From a virus, in the IMG/VR virus record IMGVR_UViG_3300022200_000019, positions 62,001 to 126,000 of that record: a stretch of 64,000 nt of DNA, one strand, 5' to 3'. This document shows, one piece after another, positions 26,146 to 35,759 of the stretch (the stretch's first letter is position 1; every line of letters begins with the position of its first letter). A program made the position numbers and the translations under genes. The notes beneath the pieces are model-generated. The model did no database searches, was not told the DNA's origin, and saw only the letters and a program-made list of their open reading frames with translations.

Positions 26146-28416
26146 ATGAGTGATATTACGGTGACCAAGCGTGACGGACGCAAGGAACTTCTTGACCTTG
26201 AAAAAATGCACAAGGTTGTATTTTGGGCAACAGAAAACATTACAGGTGTAAGTGCTTCAGAATTAGAATTAAAAAGCCACTTACAATTTTATCAAGGTAT
26301 TTCAACACCGGATATTCAAGAGACATTAATCAAAGCAGCAGCAGATCTAATCAGCGAAGAAACTCCTAATTATCAGTATGTTGCTGGCAGACTTATTTGC
26401 TACCACTTGCGCAAAGAAGTCTATGGCAACTTTAAGCCTTGGCACATCAGAAAGTTAGTAGATCAAAACGTAGAACTTGGCTTGTATGATCCAGAGCTTC
26501 CTGCATTATATGACAACGCAGAATGGGATTACATTAATTCGTTTATTAAACATGAACGGGACGAACATCTAACCTATGCTGCTATGGAACAAATGCGCGG
26601 CAAGTATCTTGTTCAAAACCGTGTAACTAAACAAATTTATGAAACACCACAAGTAGCATACGCACTTATTGCTGCTACACTATTTGCCGATCATCCACGA
26701 GATACTCGTATGCGCTGGGTCAAAGACTATTATGATGCAATTTCCACACATCAAGTAAGTCTGCCTACTCCTGTTATGGCAGGTGTGCGTACAAGTCAGC
26801 GTCAATTCAGTAGTTGTGTACTGATTGAAACAGACGACTCGTTAGACTCAATCAATGCAACTACCAGTTCGATTGTTAAGTATGTTTCACAGAAAGCAGG
26901 CATTGGTGTAGGTGCTGGTCGCATTCGCGCTATCAAGAGTCCTATTCGCAAGGGCGATGCGTATCACACGGGTGTTATTCCGTTCTATAAACTATTTCAA
27001 GCAGCAACACGCTCTTGTTCACAGGGTGGTGTGCGTAATGGCGCTGCTACACTATACTATCCTGTTTGGCATCTTGAAGTAGAAGATCTGCTGGTACTTA
27101 AAAACAACAAAGGTACAGACGATAATCGTGTACGTCATATGGATTACGGTGTACAGTTTAATAAGGTTATGTACGAACGCTTGTTGAACAATGATTATAT
27201 CACGCTATTTTCACCAAACGATGTTCCTGAGGTTTACGATGCATTCTTCGCAGATGTAGATTTATTCCGCGAGTTATATGAACGTGCAGAACGTAATACG
27301 CATATTCGTCGCAAACGTATTAAAGCAATGGACTTGTTTTCGCAGTTTGTTCAAGAGCGCAAAGACACAGGACGCATTTATCTAATGAATGTAGACCATG
27401 CTAACTCACACGGTGCGTTTGATCCTAAGGTAGCACCTGTTAAACAATCTAACCTATGTTGCGAAATTGACTTGCCAACTAAACCTTTAAATGATATTCA
27501 TGACGAAGAAGGTGAAATTGCGTTGTGTACATTAAGTGCTATTAATTGGGGTGCATTCAAGCAGCCAGAAGACATGCAACGTGCATGCGAGCTTGCAGTA
27601 CGCGGTTTAGATAATTTGCTGAGTTATCAAAATTATCCTATTATTGCAGCACAAATTGCGACAGAAGGTCGTCGCCCGCTTGGAGTTGGTATTATTAACT
27701 TAGCATATTGGTTGGCCAAGCATAATACAAACTATAGTGATCCAGACTTAAAATTAATTGATGCATGGGCACAACATTGGTCATATTATTTGATTAAAGC
27801 AAGTGCAGATTTAGCAGCAGAAAAGGGTGCTTGTCCTTGGTCAGATCAAACCAAATATCATCATGGTATTCTTCCGGTTGACACATATAAATCAGATGTT
27901 GACGAACTCGTTAAACACGTTGATGCAGTAGATTGGAAAGGTTTGCGTAAACAACTTAAAGAAACAGGAATTCGCAACAGTACACTAATGGCACTGATGC
28001 CAGCTGAAACTTCAGCACAGATTTCAAATGCTACAAATGGTGTGGAACCACCACGCAGTTATGTGTCAGTCAAACAATCCAAAGACGGTGTACTCAAGCA
28101 AGTGGTTCCAGAATTCCGCCATTTGAAAAACAAGTATGAGCTTCTCTGGGATCAAAAGTCTCCACTGGGTTATTTAAAGATCATGGCAGTACTACAAAAG
28201 TATATTGATCAGGGCATCTCTGTAAATACTTCATATAATCCACAGTTCTACGAAGATGAAAAGATTCCAATGAGCGAAATGTTACAACATATTCTATTCT
28301 TTTATAAAATGGGTGGAAAACAGTTGTACTATTTCAACACTTTCGACGGTCAGGGCGAAATTGACGTTAATAAGTTAACTGACGAAGATGATTCTTGCGA
28401 AAGTTGTAAAATTTGA
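26146..28416 (+). CDS. nrdA: class Ia ribonucleotide reductase, large subunit NrdA
   Basis: A 756-residue protein. An ATP-cone covers residues 1-95 (VTKRDGRKELLDLEKMHKVV). The active-site cysteines are visible in QFSSCVLIETDDSLDSI (near 225) and SNLCCEIDLPTKPL (near 440), and a C-terminal CESC redox pair hands electrons in. It converts ribonucleoside diphosphates to deoxy forms in the cytoplasm, using the radical from NrdB. An AGAGG site precedes the ATG. NrdB and glutaredoxin follow, giving a complete reduction pathway. Confidence 0.96.
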   Translation: MSDITVTKRDGRKELLDLEKMHKVVFWATENITGVSASELELKSHLQFYQGISTPDIQETLIKAAADLISEETPNYQYVAGRLICYHLRKEVYGNFKPWHIRKLVDQNVELGLYDPELPALYDNAEWDYINSFIKHERDEHLTYAAMEQMRGKYLVQNRVTKQIYETPQVAYALIAATLFADHPRDTRMRWVKDYYDAISTHQVSLPTPVMAGVRTSQRQFSSCVLIETDDSLDSINATTSSIVKYVSQKAGIGVGAGRIRAIKSPIRKGDAYHTGVIPFYKLFQAATRSCSQGGVRNGAATLYYPVWHLEVEDLLVLKNNKGTDDNRVRHMDYGVQFNKVMYERLLNNDYITLFSPNDVPEVYDAFFADVDLFRELYERAERNTHIRRKRIKAMDLFSQFVQERKDTGRIYLMNVDHANSHGAFDPKVAPVKQSNLCCEIDLPTKPLNDIHDEEGEIALCTLSAINWGAFKQPEDMQRACELAVRGLDNLLSYQNYPIIAAQIATEGRRPLGVGIINLAYWLAKHNTNYSDPDLKLIDAWAQHWSYYLIKASADLAAEKGACPWSDQTKYHHGILPVDTYKSDVDELVKHVDAVDWKGLRKQLKETGIRNSTLMALMPAETSAQISNATNGVEPPRSYVSVKQSKDGVLKQVVPEFRHLKNKYELLWDQKSPLGYLKIMAVLQKYIDQGISVNTSYNPQFYEDEKIPMSEMLQHILFFYKMGGKQLYYFNTFDGQGEIDVNKLTDEDDSCESCKI

Positions 28417-28426
28417 GGCAAAGAAA

Positions 28427-29557
28427 ATGAGTAAAACAGTATTCCCTACTAAAAATAGAAATCATTTAAAATCAACTGCTTTTTTAGATAAAAACGGCGG
28501 GGTTGGCTTACAGAGATACGAGTCTGTAAAGTACAAGCAATTCGATAAATTTACTGATAAGCAATTGGGATTCTTCTGGAGACCAGAAGAGGTAGACGTA
28601 TTGCGTGATGCTAAAGACTTTAAAGATCTCAACGAGCATGAACAACATATCTTTACATCTAACCTAAAGCGTCAGATTCTGCTAGATAGTGTACAAGGAC
28701 GTTCTCCTAACTTAGCATTGCTGCCTATTGTTAGTATTCCAGAACTTGAAACCTGGATCGAAACCTGGGCGTTTAATGAAACTATTCATAGCCGCAGTTA
28801 CACACACATTATTCGTAATATTTACAGCGATCCAAGCAAAGTGTTTGATGAATTATTAGATGTTAAAGAAATTTACGAAACAGCACAGAGTATTAGTCAA
28901 TATTATGACGACTTAATTGAAGCATCAACTTGGTATCAAATGTTAGGTGAAGGTAAACATAGAATTAACAATGATATTATTGACGTTGATTTATATGACA
29001 TTAAAAAGAAACTCTGGCTTGCTATCAATAGCGTAAACGCACTAGAAGGCGTTCGTTTCTATGTATCGTTTGCGTGTTCGTGGGCGTTTGCTGAACTTAA
29101 AAAGATGGAAGGCAATGCTAAAATCATTAAGTTAATCTGCCGAGACGAAAACCTGCATCTAGCAAGCACACAAACAATGATTAAGATTCTTCCAAAGGAT
29201 GATCCAGATTTTGCTAAAATTGCAGATGAATGCCGGGATGAAGTTGCACAAATGTTTGTTGATGTAGTCGAACAAGAAAAACGATGGGCAGATTATTTGT
29301 TTAAAGACGGGTCAATGATTGGACTTAATTCACAACTGCTCGTTGAGTATGTGGAATGGATTGCTAACAAACGTATGACAAGTTTAGGACTTGATACTCC
29401 ATATAAAGGTGGATCAAACCCACTACCTTGGACACAAAAATGGATTGCAGGTGGTGAAGTACAGGTGGCCCCACAGGAAACGGAAATTAGTTCATATGTT
29501 GTTGGTGGCACCAAACAAGACGTAACAGAAGATACATTCAAAGGATTCAGTTTATGA
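28427..29557 (+). CDS. nrdB: ribonucleotide reductase small subunit NrdB
   Basis: A 376-residue protein. The ATG at 28427 with a GAGG site is chosen over the in-frame ATG at 28388 that would overlap nrdA. Iron ligands are visible as WAFNETIHSRSYTH (E and ExxH near residue 115) and CRDENLHLASTQ (ExxH near residue 240). It holds the di-iron centre and tyrosyl radical for NrdA. The 4-nt overlap with the glutaredoxin gene couples their translation. Confidence 0.95.
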   Translation: MSKTVFPTKNRNHLKSTAFLDKNGGVGLQRYESVKYKQFDKFTDKQLGFFWRPEEVDVLRDAKDFKDLNEHEQHIFTSNLKRQILLDSVQGRSPNLALLPIVSIPELETWIETWAFNETIHSRSYTHIIRNIYSDPSKVFDELLDVKEIYETAQSISQYYDDLIEASTWYQMLGEGKHRINNDIIDVDLYDIKKKLWLAINSVNALEGVRFYVSFACSWAFAELKKMEGNAKIIKLICRDENLHLASTQTMIKILPKDDPDFAKIADECRDEVAQMFVDVVEQEKRWADYLFKDGSMIGLNSQLLVEYVEWIANKRMTSLGLDTPYKGGSNPLPWTQKWIAGGEVQVAPQETEISSYVVGGTKQDVTEDTFKGFSL

Positions 29558-29799
29558 TTAAAATTTATACAAAAACAACCTGCCCCTATTGTGACCAGGC
29601 AAAACAATTATTGGAAGCATTTGGATTCGAATACGAAACAATAAACATTGAGCAGAACGCCGATGCACGCACTTGGTTATTGGACCAAGGACATAAATCA
29701 GTACCGCAGCTTTATATTAAGGATAAGCTGTTAGAGGGCGGGTTTAATGGTCTGCAATCTGTGGGTAAAACCGGCGTACAACAATTATTAGAAGGTTAA
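29554..29799 (+). CDS. glutaredoxin
   Basis: An 81-residue thioredoxin-fold protein with the redox motif CPYC at residues 9-12 and a conserved cis-Pro region, SVPQLYI, near residue 50. It likely re-reduces the C-terminal CESC of the phage NrdA, using host glutathione. It corresponds in role to T4 NrdC. It overlaps nrdB by 4 nt. Confidence 0.93.
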   Translation: MIKIYTKTTCPYCDQAKQLLEAFGFEYETINIEQNADARTWLLDQGHKSVPQLYIKDKLLEGGFNGLQSVGKTGVQQLLEG

Positions 29800-29800
29800 T

Positions 29801-30103
29801 ATGTTCGATTTAAAAACAGGCGAAATTTATAGTTTTAAAATGAATTCTGGAGAAGAAGTTGTGGGTAAAATCCAAACTCAAGGTGCAGATGAACTTGTGT
29901 TAGATCATGCGGTTAGTGTTGCAATGACCCCACAAGGTGTACAGATGATTCCCAGCATGTTTACTGCAAATCCGGCAGGAAAAATCACCATAAATACTAA
30001 GAATGTAACCATGGTATCTGAAACATCGGAAGATGTCATAGCAGCGTATACACAAGCTGTAACTGGAATTAGCACACCAAGCAAGAAGATTATTACAGGA
30101 TAA
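29801..30103 (+). CDS. small conserved hypothetical, possibly Sm-like
   Basis: A 100-residue protein beginning FDLKTGEIYSFKMNSGEEVVGKI and continuing with strand-turn-strand segments (ELVLDHAVSVAM). This recalls an Sm-like or SH3-like small barrel. It starts 1 nt after the glutaredoxin stop and ends 1 nt before the PAAR gene. The barrel idea is inference from pattern. Confidence 0.55.
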   Translation: MFDLKTGEIYSFKMNSGEEVVGKIQTQGADELVLDHAVSVAMTPQGVQMIPSMFTANPAGKITINTKNVTMVSETSEDVIAAYTQAVTGISTPSKKIITG

Positions 30104-30104
30104 T

Positions 30105-30392
30105 ATGCCACTAGTTGTTAGAATGGGAGATGTAAATTCAGCAGGAGGTGTTGCAACTTCCGGTGTCGTTACGGTTCTGGCTAATGGACGCCCTGTAGTC
30201 CCTCCAGGTACCAGTGTTACGCCACACACATGCTGCGGAGCAAAAGGGTGTGGTATTCATTGCGGCGCATCGACTACTATGGGTAGCCCTACTGTTTTAG
30301 CAGGCGGAATGCCGGTTGTATTTGTGGGTAGTCCAGACACGTGTGGGCATTCAAGAGCTACTGGTAGTCCAGATGTTATTGTGGGACTATAA
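30105..30392 (+). CDS. PAAR-domain spike tip protein
   Basis: A 95-residue protein with the PAAR layout: VRMGDVNSAGGV at the start, VTPHTCC and GCGIHCGAS in the middle, and GSPTVLAGGMPVVFVGSPD then TCGHSRATGSPDVIVG at the end. The His and Cys residues would bind one metal ion at the tip. PAAR proteins sharpen the central spike of T4-like baseplates (T4 gp5.4) and type VI systems. Its stop shares a base with the start of the next baseplate-type gene. Confidence 0.9.
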   Translation: MPLVVRMGDVNSAGGVATSGVVTVLANGRPVVPPGTSVTPHTCCGAKGCGIHCGASTTMGSPTVLAGGMPVVFVGSPDTCGHSRATGSPDVIVGL

Positions 30393-32338
30393 TGTATAAT
30401 ACACTAAGTCCGTTAATGTTGATCGCAGGAGAGGGGCTAATACAAAATACAGGCCTTGATATTAATGCGACACTTACATCTAGTATGAATAGTTATACTT
30501 CGTTAGATGTCGTTAGCGAGTATGCGGCAGCTATTTCTGCCGCAGAAGCAAACGAAGAAGTAATTGATCCAAGTACTAGTGTTAGCAACCAAGGTGTTCC
30601 TACTGCGTCGATTAATCAAATTAAAAGCTATACTGCAAGTTTATTTCCGTCAGTGAATAATACAATCCCAAGCGGAGTTAGTATTGGAAGCACAACAAAT
30701 AGATTTACAAGTCAACTTATTACACACGCAGATAATATTTTAGGAAACGGTGACCTAAGTAAATTTGTTATACAAATGTATACCGTGATGGCATATACGG
30801 TTAGCTCTGGCAGTTTTATTGATGCAGCCATTACTACAAACTCACAACTAGGTCCAACATTTTCTAATATGGACGAGCTTACCACAGGTAGTATCTCTAG
30901 TATCAGTTTAGCAACGGTTGAGTTCGGTACTGACTTAATTAATACAGGGTTGTTGATCGATTTAGACAAACTTAACACGTATGGAACACCGCATGCGTTA
31001 ATTGTTAAATTAGCAACACGTGGATTATTATCTTACATATCCGAAGAGCTAATTAACGCCGGTGTTAGCCCTACCGCACTAGCGACTAAAATTACTTCGT
31101 TAGCAACTAACGAAACATTGCCATTGATTATTCAGAAAAAGTGCTATGAAGCATTTAAAACTGTTACCGGCAATAAACTGACTACAATTAAATCAGCATT
31201 ACGAGTTAATATACCAAATGGTATCAATACCCTTGCTGATTTAATAGACACACGAAAGATTTTTCCAACATCTTATAAAACATTAACTAGTCCATATAAA
31301 ACTGGTTATAAAGCGATTTATATTGGCGAAAATTCTGTTAACGGATTATTTAAAAATCTAGGGAAAGATTATTATAGCATTTTGTCCACAGGATTGGCGG
31401 ACGCTAATGTAGCGATGCGCCGCGCTTTGCAACAAATTAAAAATGTTCAGAATTTAACCACTTCGCAATTGGGATCAGCAGTACGATTAATTCAAACAAA
31501 TTATGGGTTAAATTTAATTAATTCGCTTGACACTCCGCTTCCTTCTAGTGTATACTCGTATTATACATCAAGTTTTAGCAATGGATCAGGCTCAAATGGA
31601 CGTTATTATTTGAGCGACGGTATTGGGACTCCGGCAGGAATTACGCACAATGATGCATTTGCATCAATGAATACTACATTAACAACTTTAATTGCAAACG
31701 GAGCGTTAAATGGGCTACATGACGGAACATCAAACGGAGCATTTACTGTGCTTAAAGATGCACTAAACGGTGTTTACGGCATTCCGTATATTGACCCAAG
31801 CGATCCATTAATGAGCACTAATTTAGTTATACCGTCAGGCAAAGTTGGTGCAGGCACGTATACCACGTGGGCAAGTGCAATTACTGCTATTCTAAATGGA
31901 ACAACAACCGTTATTAATAGCATTAAAAGTGCATATCCTACTGAAACAGCAAGTGCTGATGCACAATTAACAGCATCAGCAGAACAGATTGAATTAGAGT
32001 TAGCCACACTAGCTAATGCGGGTGTAGTATTTGCTGATACGCCAAGCAGCAAACAGAGTATTCAGGGTATGGTACAGAACTTGCATACATATGCTATTCA
32101 AAATGAATATCGCGGGCCAGCAGAATTGCTGGAAAAAATGGCAGACATGAGTACACAAGCAGGGCAAGCATTAGTTGGTGCATTACGCGAAGGCCGCAAC
32201 ATTTCTGCGCTTAATACAATTGGCATTGGTATGGACAATGTTCCGATTACACCAACAGATCCCGCCGATGGAACTGGCGAGTTTACGGAAGCAATTTATT
32301 CAGTGGACGAAGCAATTGCTAACATTTCAACCAGCTGA
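30392..32338 (+). CDS. large baseplate-associated or hub-type protein
   Basis: A 648-residue protein rich in Ser, Thr, Asn and Ala, with long helical stretches (for example TASADAQLTASAEQIELELA near residue 520) and no enzyme motif. It is translationally coupled to the PAAR tip, so a place in the central baseplate hub is likely. Large low-complexity structural proteins beside the spike are common in T4-like marine phages. The exact part is not known. Confidence 0.55.
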   Translation: MYNTLSPLMLIAGEGLIQNTGLDINATLTSSMNSYTSLDVVSEYAAAISAAEANEEVIDPSTSVSNQGVPTASINQIKSYTASLFPSVNNTIPSGVSIGSTTNRFTSQLITHADNILGNGDLSKFVIQMYTVMAYTVSSGSFIDAAITTNSQLGPTFSNMDELTTGSISSISLATVEFGTDLINTGLLIDLDKLNTYGTPHALIVKLATRGLLSYISEELINAGVSPTALATKITSLATNETLPLIIQKKCYEAFKTVTGNKLTTIKSALRVNIPNGINTLADLIDTRKIFPTSYKTLTSPYKTGYKAIYIGENSVNGLFKNLGKDYYSILSTGLADANVAMRRALQQIKNVQNLTTSQLGSAVRLIQTNYGLNLINSLDTPLPSSVYSYYTSSFSNGSGSNGRYYLSDGIGTPAGITHNDAFASMNTTLTTLIANGALNGLHDGTSNGAFTVLKDALNGVYGIPYIDPSDPLMSTNLVIPSGKVGAGTYTTWASAITAILNGTTTVINSIKSAYPTETASADAQLTASAEQIELELATLANAGVVFADTPSSKQSIQGMVQNLHTYAIQNEYRGPAELLEKMADMSTQAGQALVGALREGRNISALNTIGIGMDNVPITPTDPADGTGEFTEAIYSVDEAIANISTS

Positions 32339-32345
32339 TAATATT

Positions 32346-32654
32346 ATGATTACTTTTTTTAAAAAACTTTTTGCAATTATTTCTAGATTTGTAAAAAATA
32401 TTTTCAAACTTTTTGCAAATCAAATCCCGGGTATCTGTATTGAATGTGACGAACATGAAGTTTGTTGTGATACAAAAGATGTTCGTTACAGTAAAGCACA
32501 CATTACACACAAAGAAGCAGTTCGTTTAATGGCGCAGTACGGTATGAGTGCGGTTCATGATCCTAAAAAAGGATTATGGACAATTAAGTATCTAGATCAA
32601 CAAGTAACGTCTGATTCATTCCGCGAAGCGGTACAAGACATCAAAGTAGGTTAA
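32346..32654 (+). CDS. small membrane-anchored hypothetical protein
   Basis: A 102-residue protein. The ATG at 32346 is chosen because an upstream TTG would run 160 nt into the previous gene. Residues 1-24 (MITFFKKLFAIISRFVKNIF) form an amphipathic or membrane-seeking helix. A soluble domain follows with CIECDEHEVCC, which could bind zinc, and a KEAVRLMAQYGMSAVHD fold. The function is unknown. Confidence 0.55.
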   Translation: MITFFKKLFAIISRFVKNIFKLFANQIPGICIECDEHEVCCDTKDVRYSKAHITHKEAVRLMAQYGMSAVHDPKKGLWTIKYLDQQVTSDSFREAVQDIKVG

Positions 32655-32655
32655 T

Positions 32656-33984
32656 ATGCCAGCGTCCTGGATCCATAAACTCAATGAGAGCAATAGTCGT
32701 ATCCATAAAGAAAAGGTTATCGAACAAGCAATAGCAGCACGCAAATTAGGAGACCAAACAGCAGAATGGTTTTTATTTGGTGCGTTTGCTGCGTATAGTC
32801 CATTTCTAACTTATAATGTTAAGAAAGTGCCTACTACAGAAGGGTTAGTCAACAGAGAAAACCCGTGGGTTGATTTTCGAAAGTTGTTAGCAAGTTTAAG
32901 CGATCGTAACGTTACCGGAAATGAAGCACATACTGAAATAGAGCGTATGTCTGAACGGTTTGATTCGGAACAATGGAATGATTTTTGTGCTCCTGTAATT
33001 CAAAAAGATCTGCGTGTAGGTGCTACATTAAAAACGTTTAACAAATATCTCAAAGGCACAGACCTAGAAATTCCTGTGTTTGAATGTCAGCTCGCTACTG
33101 ATAGTGCTAAACACGAAAGCAAGCTAACTGGCGATAAAATTCTACAACGCAAACTCGATGGTGTGCGTGTAATTGTTTTGTGCGTTCACGGTACCGTGCG
33201 TATCCACAGCCGCAATGGAAAACAGTTTGAAAACTTTAATCACATTATACCGCAAATACAAAAGGTAATGCCGGTTATTCAAAACGTCATGAGTACACCC
33301 AATTTTGTGCTCGATGGCGAAATGATGAGTGATGATTTTCAAACACTTATGAAGCAAGCACATCGCAAATATAATGCAGATGCTTCAGACAGTCGTTTCC
33401 ATATTTTCGACATTCTTAACTACGGTGGGTTTATTCAAGGTGTAAGTCGTGTAAAGCAGAGTGTACGCACAGATACATTGCGTGCGCTAAAAGGACGCAT
33501 TGAAGAACAACCAAATCTTCGAGTAGAACCTGATATGCGTGTTGATTTAAGCACAGGCCATGGCATAGATGTCATGCATCGTTATGCTGACGAATGCGTG
33601 TCACAAGGATACGAAGGAATTATGATCAAAGACGCTAATGCTCCATATGAGTGTAAGCGCACAACACATTGGCTTAAATGGAAGCCAAATATTACTGTTG
33701 ACCTGGAAGTAGTTGCAGTGGAAGAAGGCACAGGGCGTAACGAAGGTCGATTAGGCGCTCTTGTGTGCGAAGGAGTTGATGATGGTAAATCCATCAAAGT
33801 CAACGTGGGCAGCGGTCTTACTGACGCTGATCGTGATTCCTTTTGGAATTCCCGCAATGATATTATTGGCACTGTTGCCGAGGTCCGTGCGGATGCGGTT
33901 ACACAAAACCAGGATGGGTCGTATAGCTTGCGGTTCCCGCGGTTTGTGAGGTTTAGAGGGTTTGAGAAAGGAGAAAAGCTATAA
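32656..33984 (+). CDS. ATP-dependent DNA ligase
   Basis: A 442-residue ligase. Motif I is LQRKLDGVRVIVL, with the AMP-accepting Lys near residue 165. Motif III is VLDGEMM, motif IV EGIMIKD, and motif V THWLKWKP. The C-terminal OB fold follows (residues 345-440). It joins Okazaki fragments and repairs nicks, as T4 gp30 does. The N-terminal helical region is similar in layout to gp30. It starts 1 nt after the preceding stop. Confidence 0.93.
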   Translation: MPASWIHKLNESNSRIHKEKVIEQAIAARKLGDQTAEWFLFGAFAAYSPFLTYNVKKVPTTEGLVNRENPWVDFRKLLASLSDRNVTGNEAHTEIERMSERFDSEQWNDFCAPVIQKDLRVGATLKTFNKYLKGTDLEIPVFECQLATDSAKHESKLTGDKILQRKLDGVRVIVLCVHGTVRIHSRNGKQFENFNHIIPQIQKVMPVIQNVMSTPNFVLDGEMMSDDFQTLMKQAHRKYNADASDSRFHIFDILNYGGFIQGVSRVKQSVRTDTLRALKGRIEEQPNLRVEPDMRVDLSTGHGIDVMHRYADECVSQGYEGIMIKDANAPYECKRTTHWLKWKPNITVDLEVVAVEEGTGRNEGRLGALVCEGVDDGKSIKVNVGSGLTDADRDSFWNSRNDIIGTVAEVRADAVTQNQDGSYSLRFPRFVRFRGFEKGEKL

Positions 33985-33990
33985 AAACCT

Positions 33991-33998
33991 CATAAATA
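33991..33998 (+). promoter_or_regulatory. late promoter box, leaderless type
   Basis: CATAAATA ending 4 nt before the ATG at 34003. This is the shortest gap of the set. Confidence 0.45.
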
Positions 33999-34002
33999 TA
34001 CA

Positions 34003-35295
34003 ATGTTCTTGAATGTACTAACACTACTAACAGCATTAAGCGTTTCCGCTATTGCTATCTATTATAGTGTAGTTGGTTTGACTACTATTTTTGCTGCTAG
34101 TGTGATTCCAGTGGCAATTATGGGTACTGCGCTTGAAATTGCTAAACTTGTTACGGCAGTTTGGCTACACAAACACTGGCGCAATGCTATCTGGTGGCTA
34201 AAATCATATCTATCCATTGCTGTTGTTGTACTCATGTTTATTACAAGCATGGGTATTTTTGGTTTCCTCTCAAAATCACATATTGAACAAACGGCAGCAT
34301 CAGATGAGCAAACAGCTAAAATTGAATCAATTACTGGTACAATTACTCGTGGAGAAGCAAAAGTTGCTAGACTGCAAGGCGAAATTGATAAATTAAATTC
34401 TGGCACAGCAGATACACGTGTTGATACATTAATTGAACGTGAACAAAAAGAATTAGAACGTTTAACTGAGGTAGTTAATGCTGAAAAAGCGGTATTGCGC
34501 GAAGCGGCAGAAAAGAGTATTTCCGGTATTAATGGAAAGATCAATACAGCTCGAGCTGCAATGGAAGCAGAATTATCCAATACATTCTTTGGCAAAGATG
34601 CAGTACGCAAAAAGTTTGATGATACACAAGCAGAATACAACACAGAGATTCAAGGCATTCGCAGAAACTTAGAAGATAATCTAGCCAAAGTAGATACAAA
34701 ATACTCTCCGCAATTTACAGAAGTCAACGATCGCTTATCAAAATTAAAAGAACAATCAGAAGAGAAAACAGGGACAATTGAAACACGCATTGCTGCTATT
34801 GAAACACAGTTAACCGCAGTACAAAAGGAAGTCGACGACGCTCGTGAAAACAAAGCTGTATTAGAAAGTCAATTCCGCAAGTTAGAAGCAGAAGTTGGCC
34901 CTGTTAAGTATATTGCTGAATTTATTTACAGCTCGGAAGCAGATCGTAACTTGTTAGAAGAAGCTGTGCGTTGGGTTATTGTTACCATTATATTTGTATT
35001 TGACCCACTTGCTGTGTTATTATTAATAGCAAGTCAATACTCGTTTGAGATGGCACAATCTAAACGCAAAGAAAAGAACATAATAGAGCCAATAATTGAC
35101 ACATCCAGCGAACAAACTGCTACTGAAGAACTACCTATTGCAGATAGTGTTGATATTGATGATGTATGGAATGACGTTCCTGTAATAGAAGAAAAAGAAG
35201 AACCAAAACCTGCTGCCCTAAAAAAAAAAGAAGACGGCAAAGAAGAAAGCAGTAACAAAAAAGAAAAAAACAACAAAAAAGGAAGTAACCAATGA
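34003..35295 (+). CDS. membrane protein with long coiled coil
   Basis: A 430-residue protein. Three membrane segments lie in residues 1-90 (SVSAIAIYYSVVGLTTIFA, then SYLSIAVVVLMFITSMGIFG). A coiled coil of about 200 residues follows (100-310), then a further membrane region near 325-350 (WVIVTIIFVFDPLAVLLLIA), and a lysine-rich tail. It would span the host inner membrane. An A10 run in the tail codons (35220-35229) is a possible slippage site into the next frame. Function is unknown; similar proteins occur in marine T4-like phages. Confidence 0.62.
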   Translation: MFLNVLTLLTALSVSAIAIYYSVVGLTTIFAASVIPVAIMGTALEIAKLVTAVWLHKHWRNAIWWLKSYLSIAVVVLMFITSMGIFGFLSKSHIEQTAASDEQTAKIESITGTITRGEAKVARLQGEIDKLNSGTADTRVDTLIEREQKELERLTEVVNAEKAVLREAAEKSISGINGKINTARAAMEAELSNTFFGKDAVRKKFDDTQAEYNTEIQGIRRNLEDNLAKVDTKYSPQFTEVNDRLSKLKEQSEEKTGTIETRIAAIETQLTAVQKEVDDARENKAVLESQFRKLEAEVGPVKYIAEFIYSSEADRNLLEEAVRWVIVTIIFVFDPLAVLLLIASQYSFEMAQSKRKEKNIIEPIIDTSSEQTATEELPIADSVDIDDVWNDVPVIEEKEEPKPAALKKKEDGKEESSNKKEKNNKKGSNQ

Positions 35296-35299
35296 GCAA

Positions 35300-35758
35300 G
35301 TGGACACAAACAAAGAGCCCTCACAAGACACGGAACAGACTACAGAAGAAAGCACTGGCCGCATTTCTACGGACGAAGAAGTAAAAGTTAGATTAACACG
35401 TGTAGGCGACGATTATATTTCTTATGACGGTAAAATGTATCGCGATCACGCACTAATAAAATCCCACCCAGAATTAAAATTAGATCTACAACACGAAGTT
35501 CAGTTTGGACTTAGATTTCCTGCAAAATCAAAAGAAGGTAGATTATTTTTACGGTCCGACCTAGAACCAACTAAATTATATAGAAGTAATGGAAAAACCT
35601 GGGATCCGCAAGATAAAAATATTCTAACAAACACAGCATATTCAACTGAATATATTGACATGTTAGTCGACAAAATTGCAAGTGGTGATTATAATCCAGA
35701 GCTTTTAAACGTAATCGAAAAACAAAAGATACAAGAAAAAATAGCAAACGACTTATAG
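35300..35758 (+). CDS. hypothetical protein, frame possibly joined to the upstream gene
   Basis: A 152-residue protein read from GTG at 35300. The first 30 residues are acidic and polar ([20 protein letters not shown]). A folded part then begins at [20 protein letters not shown]. The start is weak: AAGGAA is 15 nt upstream. The same frame is open back to a TAA at 35219, beside the A10 run, so this may be made as an extension of the membrane coiled-coil protein. Ends 1 nt before clpX. Confidence 0.5.
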   Translation: MDTNKEPSQDTEQTTEESTGRISTDEEVKVRLTRVGDDYISYDGKMYRDHALIKSHPELKLDLQHEVQFGLRFPAKSKEGRLFLRSDLEPTKLYRSNGKTWDPQDKNILTNTAYSTEYIDMLVDKIASGDYNPELLNVIEKQKIQEKIANDL

Positions 35759-35759
35759 T

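Noticed and set aside
32175-32345. Upstream extension of the 102-residue gene from a TTG
   Set aside because: It would overlap the preceding structural gene by about 160 nt; the ATG at 32346 is a better start.
34062-34643. Long minus-strand frame of 193 codons
   Set aside because: It lies opposite a convincing membrane coiled-coil gene and has a low-complexity, Ser-rich translation typical of an antisense shadow.
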